Shown here: positions 15,538 to 24,835 of the stretch, one piece after another
How positions within the stretch are numbered: the stretch's first letter is position 1
How the letters are laid out: each line of letters begins with the position of its first letter
Assembly (NCBI GenBank): GCA_021295955.1
Contig: JAGWBJ010000006.1
Coordinates: 19,016-83,015, forward strand
Length of the DNA: 64,000 nt
Direction of reading: 5' to 3'
Origin: Dehalococcoidia bacterium
GTDB taxonomy: Bacteria > Chloroflexota > Dehalococcoidia > Lucifugimonadales > JAGWBF01
Program-made: the position numbers and the translations under genes
Notes under the pieces: generated by a model
What the model saw: the letters and a program-made list of their open reading frames with translations, nothing else
Database searches by the model: none
Told to the model about the DNA's origin: nothing

Positions 15538-16944
15538 ATGGACAAGGCAGACATACCGTTCCTCTCAGCCGCCGACCTTTCCCGGCTGATCCAGGGCAAA
15601 GAGGTCTCTCCCGTGGAGGCTACCGAGGCCTACCTGGAGCGGATCGATAGCCTGGACTTCAAGTTCAACTCCTATCTGGCGCTATGCTCCGAAGAAGCCC
15701 TGCGGGCGGCCCGAGAGGCGGAGGGGGCCATCGCCCGAGGAAACTATCTGGGACCCATGCACGGGCTCCCGGTGGCCGTAAAGGACCAGCTATGGAGCAA
15801 GGGCGTGCGCTCCACCGGGGGCTCTCGCATACTGGCCGACTTCATCCCCGACGAGGATGCCACGGCGATCGCGAACCTGAAGAGGGCGGGGGCCATCCTC
15901 CTGGGCAAGACCAACCTCACCGAGTTCGCCATGACCTATTCCCACTGCTACCGCACCCCCCGCAACCCCTGGGACCTGGACTACTCTCCGGGAGGCTCCA
16001 GCAGCGGCTCCGGCACCGCCACCTGCGCCTTCCTCTGCGCCACCTCCGTAGGGGAGGACACCGGCGGCTCCATACGCCGGCCCGCCGCCTGGAGCGGCGT
16101 GGTCGGTCTGAAACCCACCTGGGGACTGGTGAGCCGCTACGGAGTGATGCCCGGGGCATGGTCCATGGACGCCATCGGCCCCATATCTCGAACGGTCGAG
16201 GACGCCGCCATCACTCTGGGAGCCATTGCCGGCTACGACCCCAAGGACCCCTATACCTGGAACACCCCCGTGCCCGACTACAGGAGCGCACTGGACGGCA
16301 ACATAGGGGGCATGCGGGTGGGGATAATAGCCGAGCAGATCGACAGCGATGTCGTAGACCCGGAGGTTGGCGACGCCGTGGTCGCCGCAGCCTCGGTCCT
16401 GGAAGGGTTGGGCGCAACGGTGGAGGAGGTCTCCATTCCCCTCACCAGGCACATGACCGACATATCGGGGCTGATAATGCGTGTGGATGAGGCATCCAAG
16501 CACCGGACGTGGATCAGGGAACGGCTTCGCGACTACAGCCATGACCTCCAGATCGCTCACCTTACGGGCAGCATCCTCCCCGCCCAGGTCTACTACAAGG
16601 CCCAGAAGCTACGGAGCCTGCTCCGGACGCAGGTCCTGGACACGCTCCAGGACCACGACGTCCTGGTCCTTCCCACCTCGGGCAGGACCGCCCCCAGGCT
16701 GGAAGATGGACCCAGGGTCATCACCAGCAAGGAGATGGCGCCGTCGTGGCCCTTCATGCGCACCAGCGCGTTCAGCCTGGCCAGCACTCCCGCCATCTCC
16801 GTGCCATGCGGGTTCGGCTCCAGCGGTCTGCCCATCGGGCTCCAGATTACGGGACGCCCCGGAGAAGACGGCGCCGTGTTGAAGGTGGCCCACGCCTACG
16901 AGCAGCGTACCCCTTGGCACACCATGAGGCCGACTCACGCGTGA
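15538..16944 (+). CDS. Amidase (amidase-signature family), first copy
   Basis: 468 residues with the Ser-cisSer-Lys site of the amidase signature family: Lys in GLPVAVKDQLWSKG, Ser in the Gly/Ser run SPGGSSSGSGTA, and the nucleophile Ser in GEDTGGSIRRPAAW. Such enzymes hydrolyse carboxamides, aryl amides, ureides or indole-type substrates; GatA is a paralogue, but no gatB/gatC is beside it and the C-terminal half differs from GatA. Cytoplasmic, with no signal peptide. The next gene is a close paralogue and a peptide-type transporter follows, suggesting uptake and breakdown of an amide compound. Confidence 0.93.
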   Translation: MDKADIPFLSAADLSRLIQGKEVSPVEATEAYLERIDSLDFKFNSYLALCSEEALRAAREAEGAIARGNYLGPMHGLPVAVKDQLWSKGVRSTGGSRILADFIPDEDATAIANLKRAGAILLGKTNLTEFAMTYSHCYRTPRNPWDLDYSPGGSSSGSGTATCAFLCATSVGEDTGGSIRRPAAWSGVVGLKPTWGLVSRYGVMPGAWSMDAIGPISRTVEDAAITLGAIAGYDPKDPYTWNTPVPDYRSALDGNIGGMRVGIIAEQIDSDVVDPEVGDAVVAAASVLEGLGATVEEVSIPLTRHMTDISGLIMRVDEASKHRTWIRERLRDYSHDLQIAHLTGSILPAQVYYKAQKLRSLLRTQVLDTLQDHDVLVLPTSGRTAPRLEDGPRVITSKEMAPSWPFMRTSAFSLASTPAISVPCGFGSSGLPIGLQITGRPGEDGAVLKVAHAYEQRTPWHTMRPTHA

Positions 16945-16997
16945 GCCAGTCAGCCGCCGCCCGGCGAAGGGCCCCGGCCCCACCGCGCCGTCGCTCC

Positions 16998-17073
16998 GGA
17001 TAACGACTTGGGATTAACGACTTGGGATAACGACTTGGGATTAACGACTTGGGATAACGACTTCGGATAACGA
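16998..17073 (+). repeat. 27-bp tandem repeat between the two amidase genes
   Basis: GGATAACGACTTGGGATTAACGACTTG occurs twice in perfect tandem and is followed by a partial, slightly diverged copy. Each unit is itself a near-duplicate of 13/14 bases, so TAACGACTT appears five times in 76 bases. The array ends at the ribosome site (AAAAGGAG) of the second amidase, placing it in its 5' control region. Confidence 0.85.
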
Positions 17074-17085
17074 AAAGGAGGCCCC

Positions 17086-18501
17086 ATGAACGCCGCCGAT
17101 ATACCATTGCTGTCCGCGACAGCCCTGTCGCGATTGGTCCGGAACAGGGAGGTCTCCCCGGTAGAGGCGGTGGAGGCGTACCTGGAGCGCATCGACCGTC
17201 TGGACGGCAAGCTCAACTCGTTCATCACCGTATGCCGGGACGAGGTCCTGGAGGCCGCCCGTGAGGCGGAGCGTGCCATCGCCGGCGGCCGGTACCTGGG
17301 CCCGATGCACGGCATCCCGGTGGCCGTGAAGGACCAGGTGTACACGAAGGGCGTCCGCACCACCGACGGATCGAAGATACTGGAGGGGTTCGTCCCCGAC
17401 GAGGACGCCACCGTCATAGCAAAGTTGAAGGCCGCGGGCGCCGTTCTGCTGGGCAAGCTGAACATGAGCGAGTTCGCCATGGGGGTGATCTTCGACCACT
17501 CCTACGGCACTCCCCGCAACCCCTGGGACCTGGAGCGAAACCCCGGCAGCTCCAGCAGCGGCTCGGGAGCGGCCACGGCCGCTTGCCTTTGCGCGACGTC
17601 GCTGGGAGAGGACACGGCCGGGTCCATACGAAACCCCGCTAACTGGTGCGGCATCGTAGGGCTGCGCCCCACCTGGGGCAGGGTAAGCCGGCACGGTGTC
17701 ATGGGAGGCACATGGTCCATGGATACCATCGGGCCGCTGGCGCGGACCGTGGAGGACTGCGCCATCACCATGCAGGCCATCGCCGGCCACGATCCCAAGG
17801 ACCCCTACACCTGGGCCGTTCCCGTCCCCGACTACCACGCCTCCCTGGACGGCAACATAAGCGGCCTCCGGGTCGGCGTCCTGACGCAGCTCGCCGAATC
17901 GGACACACTCGATCCCGAGTACAGAGCGGCGGTGACGGCGGCCATATCGGTCCTGGGCGACCTGGGAGGCGTGATAGAAGAGGTCTCCCTGCCCCTGGCC
18001 GAGCATTGCGGGACCATCACCACGGGCATTTCGGCCCCCGAATGGGCCTCCCTCCGGCGTCGCACCTTCACGGGCCGCCTGGACGAGCTGGACCACAACA
18101 CCCGGATACGGTACCTGAGGGCCAGCATCATCCCAAGCCAGACCTACTACAAGGCCCAAAAGCTTCGCGCCCTGGTGCGCCGCCAGGTGCTTGACGCGCT
18201 GGAACGGGTGGACGTCTTGGTGTCGCCCACCGGCCCCGTGCCCGCACCGCCGGTGGAGTCCGTGCCGGGCGTCCACGGCAAGGAGGAGGCAGCCGCCGAG
18301 CTTGCTGGACGCTCGGCATTCACGGGGCCCTTCAACCTTGCCGGGCTGCCGGCCCTCTCCGTGCCCTGCGGGTTCACGTCCAACAACCTGCCCTTGGGAC
18401 TTCAGATCGGCGGACGCGCCTTCGCCGAGGAAACCGTCATGAAGGTCGCCCACGCCTACGAGCAGTCCACTCCATGGCATAGAAGGAACCCGCCCATATA
18501 G
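17086..18501 (+). CDS. Amidase (amidase-signature family), second copy
   Basis: 471 residues, clearly paralogous to the preceding amidase along its whole length. Catalytic Lys in GIPVAVKDQVYTKG, Ser run in PGSSSSGSGAATA, nucleophile Ser in GEDTAGSIRNPANW. Differences concentrate in the C-terminal half, where substrate selectivity is set in this family. ATG 17086 lies five bases after AAAAGGAG. The 142-base gap to the first copy is filled largely by a tandem repeat, which may separate their expression. Confidence 0.93.
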   Translation: MNAADIPLLSATALSRLVRNREVSPVEAVEAYLERIDRLDGKLNSFITVCRDEVLEAAREAERAIAGGRYLGPMHGIPVAVKDQVYTKGVRTTDGSKILEGFVPDEDATVIAKLKAAGAVLLGKLNMSEFAMGVIFDHSYGTPRNPWDLERNPGSSSSGSGAATAACLCATSLGEDTAGSIRNPANWCGIVGLRPTWGRVSRHGVMGGTWSMDTIGPLARTVEDCAITMQAIAGHDPKDPYTWAVPVPDYHASLDGNISGLRVGVLTQLAESDTLDPEYRAAVTAAISVLGDLGGVIEEVSLPLAEHCGTITTGISAPEWASLRRRTFTGRLDELDHNTRIRYLRASIIPSQTYYKAQKLRALVRRQVLDALERVDVLVSPTGPVPAPPVESVPGVHGKEEAAAELAGRSAFTGPFNLAGLPALSVPCGFTSNNLPLGLQIGGRAFAEETVMKVAHAYEQSTPWHRRNPPI

Positions 18502-18598
18502 CCTTTCGGCCGAGGCCCCGGCGATTCGTACATACGAAAACACCATCGAACGCGCAACAAATAACATGATACCGTCTGTAGTGATACGAATATTTTTA

Positions 18599-18627
18599 TT
18601 GACGCCTATGTCCTCACTATGTTAATT
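18599..18627 (+). promoter_or_regulatory. Candidate promoter upstream of substrate-binding lipoprotein
   Basis: In an AT-rich island (ATATTTTTATTGACG) the box TTGACG is followed after 17 bases by TTAATT. It is about 120 bases before the lipoprotein gene and is the only AT-rich stretch in the interval. Confidence 0.4.
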
Positions 18628-18746
18628 TGGAACCTGCCCGGCCCGTGAGGTGGGCCGCCGACTCCCCGTGGAGCCGGTTGGGTCCTCCACATGCCGCTGG
18701 ATGGGCGGCACGACATGCGGCGGGTATCCGAAGCAAGGAGGGTGCG

Positions 18747-20522
18747 ATGATGGCGTTATACAGGCTGTTCAATGCCAGGCTCCTGGTCGGGATATCGCTT
18801 TTGGTGCTGCTGGTGGCGTCCGCAGCCTGCGGAGGCGAAGATCCAACGGCGACAGTGGCGCCCACCGCCGTCGTACCCGCTACCGTCGCACCCGCTACCG
18901 TTGCTCCTACGGCCATGGCGGAGCCAACTACCCAGCCGCCCGCCGACGGGATGGACAGGGGCCAGCTCAACATTGCCCTCAAGGAGATCGGCATCTTCAA
19001 TGCCAATCCCGGCACGGCGCAATACCCGGGCCGCTCCTGGATACAGACGGCGGGCTTCGAGGGGCTGAGTACCCTCGACATAGAGCGCGTGATCAGGCCC
19101 CAGCTCGCCAAGGAGTGGAGCTTCTCCGGCGACGGCCTGATGTGGACCATCGAGCTGCAGGAGGGAGTCCAGTTCCATCAGGGCTACGGGGAGATGACCG
19201 CCGAAGACGTCATCTACTCCGCACATCTCCAGGCGCGGGATGGGGCCCGCGGACCCCCTCAAGGCAGGATAATAAACTGGGTGGAAGGGGCCAAGGCCCT
19301 GGACTCCCACACCATCGAGCTGACCACCCCGAAGCCCCAGTGGGACGTGATCCACTGGTGGATGACTCCTACGGGGTCTTCGGCATGGGTCATCAGCAAG
19401 ACACAGGCGGACCAGGGCGGGGAGGAGGCGCTGGAGAGCAACGGGGCGGGCACAGGACCCTGGGAGATCGTGGAGGCCATTCCCGCCCAGTTCATGCGGT
19501 GGAAGGCCGTCGAGGACCACTGGCGCAAGACCCCGGAGTTCAGCGAGCTGGTCCTGCACGAGATCGGCGAAGAGTCCACCCGGGTGGCCAATTTCCAGAC
19601 CGGCAAGGTGGATACCATGGCCATGGGGTTCGACTCGATTCCCGCGGTGGAGAACGTGGAGGGCACCAAGTTCATGGTGCAGAGGGGCGTGGGGGCAAGC
19701 TCCATCTACATGTTGGGACAGTACTACAGGGGGTGGGGCACACCCGATCAGCTCCCCTACTACAATCCCGACCTCCCCTGGGTCGCCAGCGACCCGGACC
19801 TGGACTCCGAAGGGTGGGAGCGCGCCAAGAAGGTCCGCCAGGCCATGAGCCTGGCCATCGACCGTCAGCTCATCATCGACACGGTGCTTGGCGGATACGC
19901 CTCCCAGATTCCCGCCATGTGGTGGGCCCCCTTTGGGGGATCGGAGACAAGGAATACCTTCCAGTGGGAGTCGCACTGGACGTGGGAGCACGACCCGGAG
20001 CGCGCCAGAGAGCTCCTGGCTGAGGCAGGCTATCCCGACGGCTTCGAGGTGACGATTACACCGGCCATTCGCGGCGCACCCGGCGAGGTGGAGGCCTGCG
20101 AGGCCCTTCTGCCCATGTTCGAGGAGGTTGGGATCAAGGCCAAGTTCCAGAGGCTGCCCTACTCCGCCCTGAGCGCCCAGTACAGGGCATACGAGGTGGA
20201 CGGAATAACCTGCCACGCGTCCCACCCCTTCGTGAACCCCCTGATGGGATACGCCCAGGTCGTCAAGGGAGTGGTCGGGTACGACATCCCGTGGCTCTGG
20301 GAGAAGATCGACGAGGCAAACGCCACCTTCGACGAGACCACGCGGGTAGACATGACCTACGAGATAGCGGAGTGGATATGGGATGACGCAATGGACATTG
20401 CCCTCTACTACGTGGACTACGTCTACCCCCTGGGGCCGCGAATCGATGAGTGGACCGAGCACCTGAAGTACGCCGACGCCCGCCTCATGAGCGGACTCGA
20501 ATACATACCCCACCGGAGGTAG
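18747..20522 (+). CDS. Peptide/opine-type ABC transporter substrate-binding lipoprotein
   Basis: Extracytoplasmic receptor of the SBP_bac_5 (DppA/OppA) family. 591 residues from ATG 18747, with ATG 18750 also possible; AAGGAGG precedes both. A lipoprotein signal peptide ends in LLVASAAC, followed by a low-complexity Thr/Val/Pro-Ala spacer. The mature part has LAKEWSFSGDGLMWTIELQEGVQFH, the family signature region, and RQAMSLAIDRQLIIDTVLGG. The permease and ATPase genes follow after two unrelated small genes. With two amidases immediately upstream, the ligand may be an amide, peptide or ureide. Confidence 0.93.
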   Translation: MMALYRLFNARLLVGISLLVLLVASAACGGEDPTATVAPTAVVPATVAPATVAPTAMAEPTTQPPADGMDRGQLNIALKEIGIFNANPGTAQYPGRSWIQTAGFEGLSTLDIERVIRPQLAKEWSFSGDGLMWTIELQEGVQFHQGYGEMTAEDVIYSAHLQARDGARGPPQGRIINWVEGAKALDSHTIELTTPKPQWDVIHWWMTPTGSSAWVISKTQADQGGEEALESNGAGTGPWEIVEAIPAQFMRWKAVEDHWRKTPEFSELVLHEIGEESTRVANFQTGKVDTMAMGFDSIPAVENVEGTKFMVQRGVGASSIYMLGQYYRGWGTPDQLPYYNPDLPWVASDPDLDSEGWERAKKVRQAMSLAIDRQLIIDTVLGGYASQIPAMWWAPFGGSETRNTFQWESHWTWEHDPERARELLAEAGYPDGFEVTITPAIRGAPGEVEACEALLPMFEEVGIKAKFQRLPYSALSAQYRAYEVDGITCHASHPFVNPLMGYAQVVKGVVGYDIPWLWEKIDEANATFDETTRVDMTYEIAEWIWDDAMDIALYYVDYVYPLGPRIDEWTEHLKYADARLMSGLEYIPHRR

Positions 20523-20709
20523 CCGGGCCATACGAGGGGCGTCGAGTACACATGGCAGACGCGCCCGCCGCCAGGCAGCCGTCGCCGCGGACGATGCGAG
20601 GGAGTCCGGCCCGCACGCGGGAAAGGGCTCCTTCGCCGGCCCCGGCGCCGGTATGGCGCCGTAGAGGTCCCTTGCTGGAAGACTGTTGGATGCCGGGAGG
20701 ATATATGCC

Positions 20710-21270
20710 ATGACGAGAACAGTGCGGCTAAAAGTCGAACCCATGACGGCGGAGTCCTTCAGCCCGTACGGCGAGGTGTGGGACGCCAGGGAGCACCCCG
20801 CCGACCACCGCCAGTCGTTCCAGGTGGCCTACGACCCCGAGGGTAAGCCCACGGGCTCGGTGATGTGGCAGCCGTACCAGACATTGACCTTTACGAAGCT
20901 GGAGCGGCATTTCCACGCCACCCACGTGTTCATCCCTCTGAGCGGCTCCCTGGCGGCTGTGGCCGTCGCCCTGGGGACGGACGAGAACGACCCCAACTCA
21001 ATCCCCGACCCCGACGACGTGCGGGCGTTCCTCATCGACGGCACCAAGGGGTTCTGCTACAAGAGGGCTACGTGGCACTCCCTGGACCGCTACATACTGA
21101 ACCCCCCGGGGACCACCTTCATAACCTTCAACAACTCCCCCAACCCCACCCAGACCGTGGACTATATGGATGGGTACAGCCTGACCCACACGGACCTGAG
21201 CACGGATACCAACCCCACGCGTCTGGAGATGAAGGATGCCACAGGAGTGACCTTTGAGATCGCCCTCTAG
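20710..21270 (+). CDS. Ureidoglycolate lyase (AllA)-like cupin protein
   Basis: 186 residues from ATG 20710 (GGGAGGAT site). Similarity to AllA: FSPYGEVWDAREH at the N-terminus, FHATHVFIPLSGSLAAVAVAL in the cupin strands, FLIDGTKGFCYKRATWHSL and ITFNNSPNPTQTVDY. AllA releases glyoxylate and urea from ureidoglycolate in allantoin degradation. No other allantoin gene is seen, so the true substrate may be another ureido acid. Placement inside the transporter/amidase cluster supports a role in breaking down an imported ureide. Confidence 0.72.
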   Translation: MTRTVRLKVEPMTAESFSPYGEVWDAREHPADHRQSFQVAYDPEGKPTGSVMWQPYQTLTFTKLERHFHATHVFIPLSGSLAAVAVALGTDENDPNSIPDPDDVRAFLIDGTKGFCYKRATWHSLDRYILNPPGTTFITFNNSPNPTQTVDYMDGYSLTHTDLSTDTNPTRLEMKDATGVTFEIAL

Positions 21271-21272
21271 CT

Positions 21273-21773
21273 TTGACCGCCTGGTGGCAATCATCTAGCA
21301 CCACGGGGGATGTATTGGGCGGCGTCCAATCTGTCCTTGCCCTTGGCGGACGCGTCGGACTCGCAGTCGGCCTGGCTCTCGTGCTCAGCATGTTGGGGGT
21401 CGCGCTGGGGTGGGGCCTGTTCATCTTCTCCGGCGCAGTCTCCAAGACCACCATGCTATGGCTCGTGACGTCGGGCGCAGGCTTGGGGGCCGGACTGGGC
21501 GCCGTATTTCCATGGCTGCGGGTCGACGGCAACCCCGTCCCGGTTATCCTGGCTACGGTCTTAGTGGCGGTGCTGGCGGGCTTGGGCGGCGCCTGGGGCG
21601 GGTACCAGTACTCGGGGGACCGTGAGGTCGCCTGCTGCACCAAGCCCGACATCGGGCCCTTTACCTACGCGGCCTTCGGAGCGGTGGCCATGGCCAACGG
21701 CGCGGCCATCCTCTGCAGGATCGCCCACGAGGGCATAGCCGGCCGGCGGCGGCCGGTGTCGAGGCAGCCTTGA
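21273..21773 (+). CDS. Small membrane protein of unknown function
   Basis: Up to 166 residues with about four predicted transmembrane helices (VGLAVGLALVLSMLGVALGW, MLWLVTSGAGLGAGLGAVF, ILATVLVAVLAGLGGAW, FTYAAFGAVAMANGAAILC). A cysteine pair in EVACCTKPD sits between helices three and four. The start is uncertain: TTG 21273 lies directly after the lyase stop, and TTG 21315 has a weak GGGGGA upstream. It occupies the gap before the transporter permease genes. No family recognised. Confidence 0.6.
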   Translation: MTAWWQSSSTTGDVLGGVQSVLALGGRVGLAVGLALVLSMLGVALGWGLFIFSGAVSKTTMLWLVTSGAGLGAGLGAVFPWLRVDGNPVPVILATVLVAVLAGLGGAWGGYQYSGDREVACCTKPDIGPFTYAAFGAVAMANGAAILCRIAHEGIAGRRRPVSRQP

Positions 21774-21815
21774 CGGCCCATTCGTGCTCCTATTCGTGCT
21801 AAGGTAGTCCCGTAT

Positions 21816-22739
21816 ATGCAAAGGTTCCTGTTGAGACGGCTGATAACCACGCTGGTGACCCTGCTGGCGGTGTCGTTGATCGTCTTCGCCATGGCCCGGG
21901 TATCCGGCGACCCCAGGGACCTGCTCATAGACGACACACAGGTGGGCGACGTGGAGCTGTTCGAGGCGCTGGGACGGGAGCTCGGGCTGGACAAACCCTA
22001 CTACCAGCAGTACGGGATCTTCTTGAAGGACCTGCTGCAGGGAGACCTTGGCCAGTCGGTCAAAGAGCAGCGGCCCGTGCTCGACGCCATAAAGGAGCGC
22101 ATAGGCAACACCCTCGCGCTGGGCCTGGCCGCTTTCGCATTCTCCGTTCTGGCGGGCGTGCCCCTGGGCATTCTATCGTCAGTGAAGCGCGGCAGCTTTC
22201 TGGACCAGTTCAGCAAGGTGGTGGCCCTGATAGGCCAATCGGCCCCCCCTTTCTGGCTGGGCATCATGTTCATATTCTTCTTCGCCGTAAGGCTGGGATG
22301 GACCCCTCCCTCCGGGCACCAGGAGTGGAACAGCATCATCCTTCCCGCCGTCACCCTGGGGTGGTTCTTCGTGGCGGCCAACCTGCGCCTCGTGCGCTCG
22401 GCCATGCTGGACGTCCTGGACTCGGAGTACATCAAGCTGGCGCGGGCCAAAGGGGTCACCAGGAACAGCATAATCTGGAAGCACGCCCTTAAGAACGCCC
22501 TGATTCCGCCGCTGACTTTCGCCGGCGTCTCCCTGGGCAACCTGGTGACGGGCTCCCTCGTAACCGAGACGGTCTTTGCCTGGCCCGGCCTGGGGCAGGC
22601 AGCCATACAGTCGGTCTGGAGCAACGACTACCCCATGCTCCAAGGCGTGGTCATCATCTTCACCCTGATGTACGTGGGAGCCGCCCTCCTCGTGGACGTG
22701 CTTTACGCCTACCTCGACCCCAGGATCCGGTACGCATGA
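21816..22739 (+). CDS. ABC transporter permease, DppB/OppB type
   Basis: 307 residues, typical length. MQRFLLRRLITTLVTLLAVSLIVFAM is the first transmembrane helix of the DppB family; VSGDP follows in the expected place. The cytoplasmic EAA-like loop reads YIKLARAKGVTRNSIIWKHALKNALIP. About six helices in total. It pairs with the next gene to form the channel of the importer fed by the lipoprotein encoded upstream. Confidence 0.94.
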   Translation: MQRFLLRRLITTLVTLLAVSLIVFAMARVSGDPRDLLIDDTQVGDVELFEALGRELGLDKPYYQQYGIFLKDLLQGDLGQSVKEQRPVLDAIKERIGNTLALGLAAFAFSVLAGVPLGILSSVKRGSFLDQFSKVVALIGQSAPPFWLGIMFIFFFAVRLGWTPPSGHQEWNSIILPAVTLGWFFVAANLRLVRSAMLDVLDSEYIKLARAKGVTRNSIIWKHALKNALIPPLTFAGVSLGNLVTGSLVTETVFAWPGLGQAAIQSVWSNDYPMLQGVVIIFTLMYVGAALLVDVLYAYLDPRIRYA

Positions 22740-22756
22740 CGGGAGCGGAGAGGTAG

Positions 22757-23791
22757 ATGGCGGTCAGCCCCGTCGCATCTCCCGTGGCGCAAGCGGTCCG
22801 CCTCCGGGTGGGACGGACCCTCCGGGCCATGCGGCGGCTGCCCGTGTTGCCGTCCCTGCTCCTCGCCCTCGTGGTGGTCACCGGCATTACCGCGCCGTGG
22901 ATAGCCCCCCACAGCCCGACCCTGGGGCAGCTTCCCGACAGAAACCTGCCCCCGGCGTGGTCCGGGCCTGAGACCACCGTAAAGACGGTGGTGGAGGAGG
23001 TGGAGGTTGGGCGTGCCCATAGGCAGATCACCCTGGAAAAGGCCCGGGAGTTAAGACCCGACGCCGCGTTGGGTGAAGGGGTCGAGGTGGTATCCAGACT
23101 GGGAGGCAGCACCAAGCACCTGCTGGGCACGGACCACCTGGGCCGGGACCTGCTGAGCAGGATTATCCACGGCGCCCGGATCTCCCTCATCGTGGCCGCT
23201 GTAACCCTGGGAATCGGGGGGGCCATAGGGACGGTGCTGGGCCTCCTGGCAGGGTGGTACGGCGGGTGGATCGACGAGCTGATCATGCGGCTGGTCGACC
23301 TCCTGCTGGCACTGCCGCTGATACTGGTGGCGTTGGTCATGGTGCTGGTCTTGGGCCAGACCCTTTCCATAATCGTGGTGGTCCTGGCGCTGTGGATATG
23401 GCCGCGGTTCGCGAGAATGGTGCGCGGCGACGTGCTGACCCTCAAGACCATGGACTACGTGGCCCTGGCCCGGGTGGCCGGAGCATCCACCTGGCGTGTG
23501 CTGTTCGTCCACCTTTTCCCGGGCACCATCAACACCCTGATAATAGTGGCCACGCTCCAGGTGGGAACGGTTATACTGGTGGAGGCTACCCTGAGCTTCC
23601 TGGGCGCGGGAGTGCCGCCTCCGACGCCCGCTTGGGGCTCCATGGTCGCCGACGGCAGGGACAAGCTGGCCGCCGCATGGTGGATATCCACCATGCCGGG
23701 CTTGGCCATCGTGCTCACGGTCATGTCCCTCAACCTGTTCGGCGACTGGCTCAGAGACACCCTGGACCCGAAGCTGCGGCAGGTGGAGTAG
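22757..23791 (+). CDS. ABC transporter permease, DppC/OppC type
   Basis: 344 residues. After the first helix (LPSLLLALVVVTGITAPWIAP) there is an insert of about 80 residues with charged periplasmic character before the conserved GTDHLGRDLLSRIIHGARISL motif; this insert is longer than in standard DppC. The EAA loop is YVALARVAGASTWRVLFVHLFP. Starts 17 bases after the DppB-type gene and is followed by the two ATPase genes. Confidence 0.94.
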   Translation: MAVSPVASPVAQAVRLRVGRTLRAMRRLPVLPSLLLALVVVTGITAPWIAPHSPTLGQLPDRNLPPAWSGPETTVKTVVEEVEVGRAHRQITLEKARELRPDAALGEGVEVVSRLGGSTKHLLGTDHLGRDLLSRIIHGARISLIVAAVTLGIGGAIGTVLGLLAGWYGGWIDELIMRLVDLLLALPLILVALVMVLVLGQTLSIIVVVLALWIWPRFARMVRGDVLTLKTMDYVALARVAGASTWRVLFVHLFPGTINTLIIVATLQVGTVILVEATLSFLGAGVPPPTPAWGSMVADGRDKLAAAWWISTMPGLAIVLTVMSLNLFGDWLRDTLDPKLRQVE

Positions 23792-23845
23792 CCGGTGGCC
23801 GTCGCGCCGGCAACCCCACCGGAGAAGGCCCTGTAGGGAGCGTCG

Positions 23846-24835
23846 ATGGAGAAGGCCCCGACACGCGACGACGTCGTCCTGGACGTGGTGGACCTGCGCA
23901 CCCACTTTCAGACCCGCTGGGGGACGGTGAAGGCGGTCGACGGAGTCAGCTTCGATCTCCGGCGGGGTGAGACCCTGGGAATCGTGGGAGAGTCAGGCTG
24001 CGGCAAGTCCGTTACCGTCCTCTCCCTGATGCGTCTGGTCCCATCCCCTCCCGGCCGCATCGTGGGCGGGCGGGTCAACCTGGACGGCCAGGACATCCTC
24101 CGGCTCTCGGACAAGGAGATGGACGGGGTCCGCGGCAGCAAGATGGGAATCATCCTTCAGGACCCGATGACGTCCCTCAACCCGGTGTTCTCCATCGGCG
24201 AGCAGGTCATGGAGGCCATCAGGATACACCAGGACATACCCAAGAAGAGCGTGCTGGACAGGGCCCTGGACGTGCTGCGGAAGGTGGGAATATCCGCCGT
24301 GGGCCAGCGGGTGAAGGACTACCCCCATCAGATGAGCGGAGGGATGCGCCAGAGGATAGTGGGGGCGATAGGAATATCCTGCCAGCCCCTGGTGCTCATC
24401 GCCGACGAGCCGACCACCTCCCTGGACGTGACCATTCAGGCCCAGTACCTCAGACTCTTGAACGATCTGCAACGGGAGTTCGACCTGGGACTGATCTTCA
24501 TCACCCATGACTTCGGCATAGTGGCCAAGACGTGCGACCGGGTGGCCGTGATGTACGCCGGAAAGATCGTGGAGATCGGCGACGTACGGGACCTGTTCAA
24601 CAACCCGGCCCATCCCTATACCCAGGCCCTGTTGGCCTCGGTGCCCAAGATGGAGGAAGACGTACAGCGGCTCTATGCCATCGAGGGGCAGCCGCCCACC
24701 CTTCACGACCTGCCTCCGGGCTGCCCATTCGCCCCCCGGTGCGCCCAGGTGATGGACCGCTGCTACGAAGAGTACCCCCCACAGTTCAGGGTGAGCGAGA
24801 CCCACGCCTCCAACTGCTGGACGCTGGCCCCATGA
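23846..24835 (+). CDS. ABC transporter ATP-binding protein, DppD/OppD type
   Basis: 329 residues. Walker A GESGCGKSVTVL, Q-loop IILQDPMTSLNPVF, signature MSGGMRQRI, Walker B LVLIADEPTTSLD and switch His in FITHDFG. The C-terminal CPFAPRCAQVMDRC is the cysteine motif of the oligopeptide ATPase tail. It overlaps the next ATPase gene by four bases (ATGA), implying translational coupling and formation of a heterodimer. Confidence 0.95.
   Translation: MEKAPTRDDVVLDVVDLRTHFQTRWGTVKAVDGVSFDLRRGETLGIVGESGCGKSVTVLSLMRLVPSPPGRIVGGRVNLDGQDILRLSDKEMDGVRGSKMGIILQDPMTSLNPVFSIGEQVMEAIRIHQDIPKKSVLDRALDVLRKVGISAVGQRVKDYPHQMSGGMRQRIVGAIGISCQPLVLIADEPTTSLDVTIQAQYLRLLNDLQREFDLGLIFITHDFGIVAKTCDRVAVMYAGKIVEIGDVRDLFNNPAHPYTQALLASVPKMEEDVQRLYAIEGQPPTLHDLPPGCPFAPRCAQVMDRCYEEYPPQFRVSETHASNCWTLAP

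Noticed and set aside
15538-16944. First amidase as GatA of the Glu-tRNA(Gln) amidotransferase
   Set aside because: No gatB or gatC nearby, and the C-terminal half does not follow GatA; a general amidase fits better.
18756-20744. 662-codon minus-strand ORF
   Set aside because: Antisense of the substrate-binding lipoprotein gene, which has a lipobox and family motifs.
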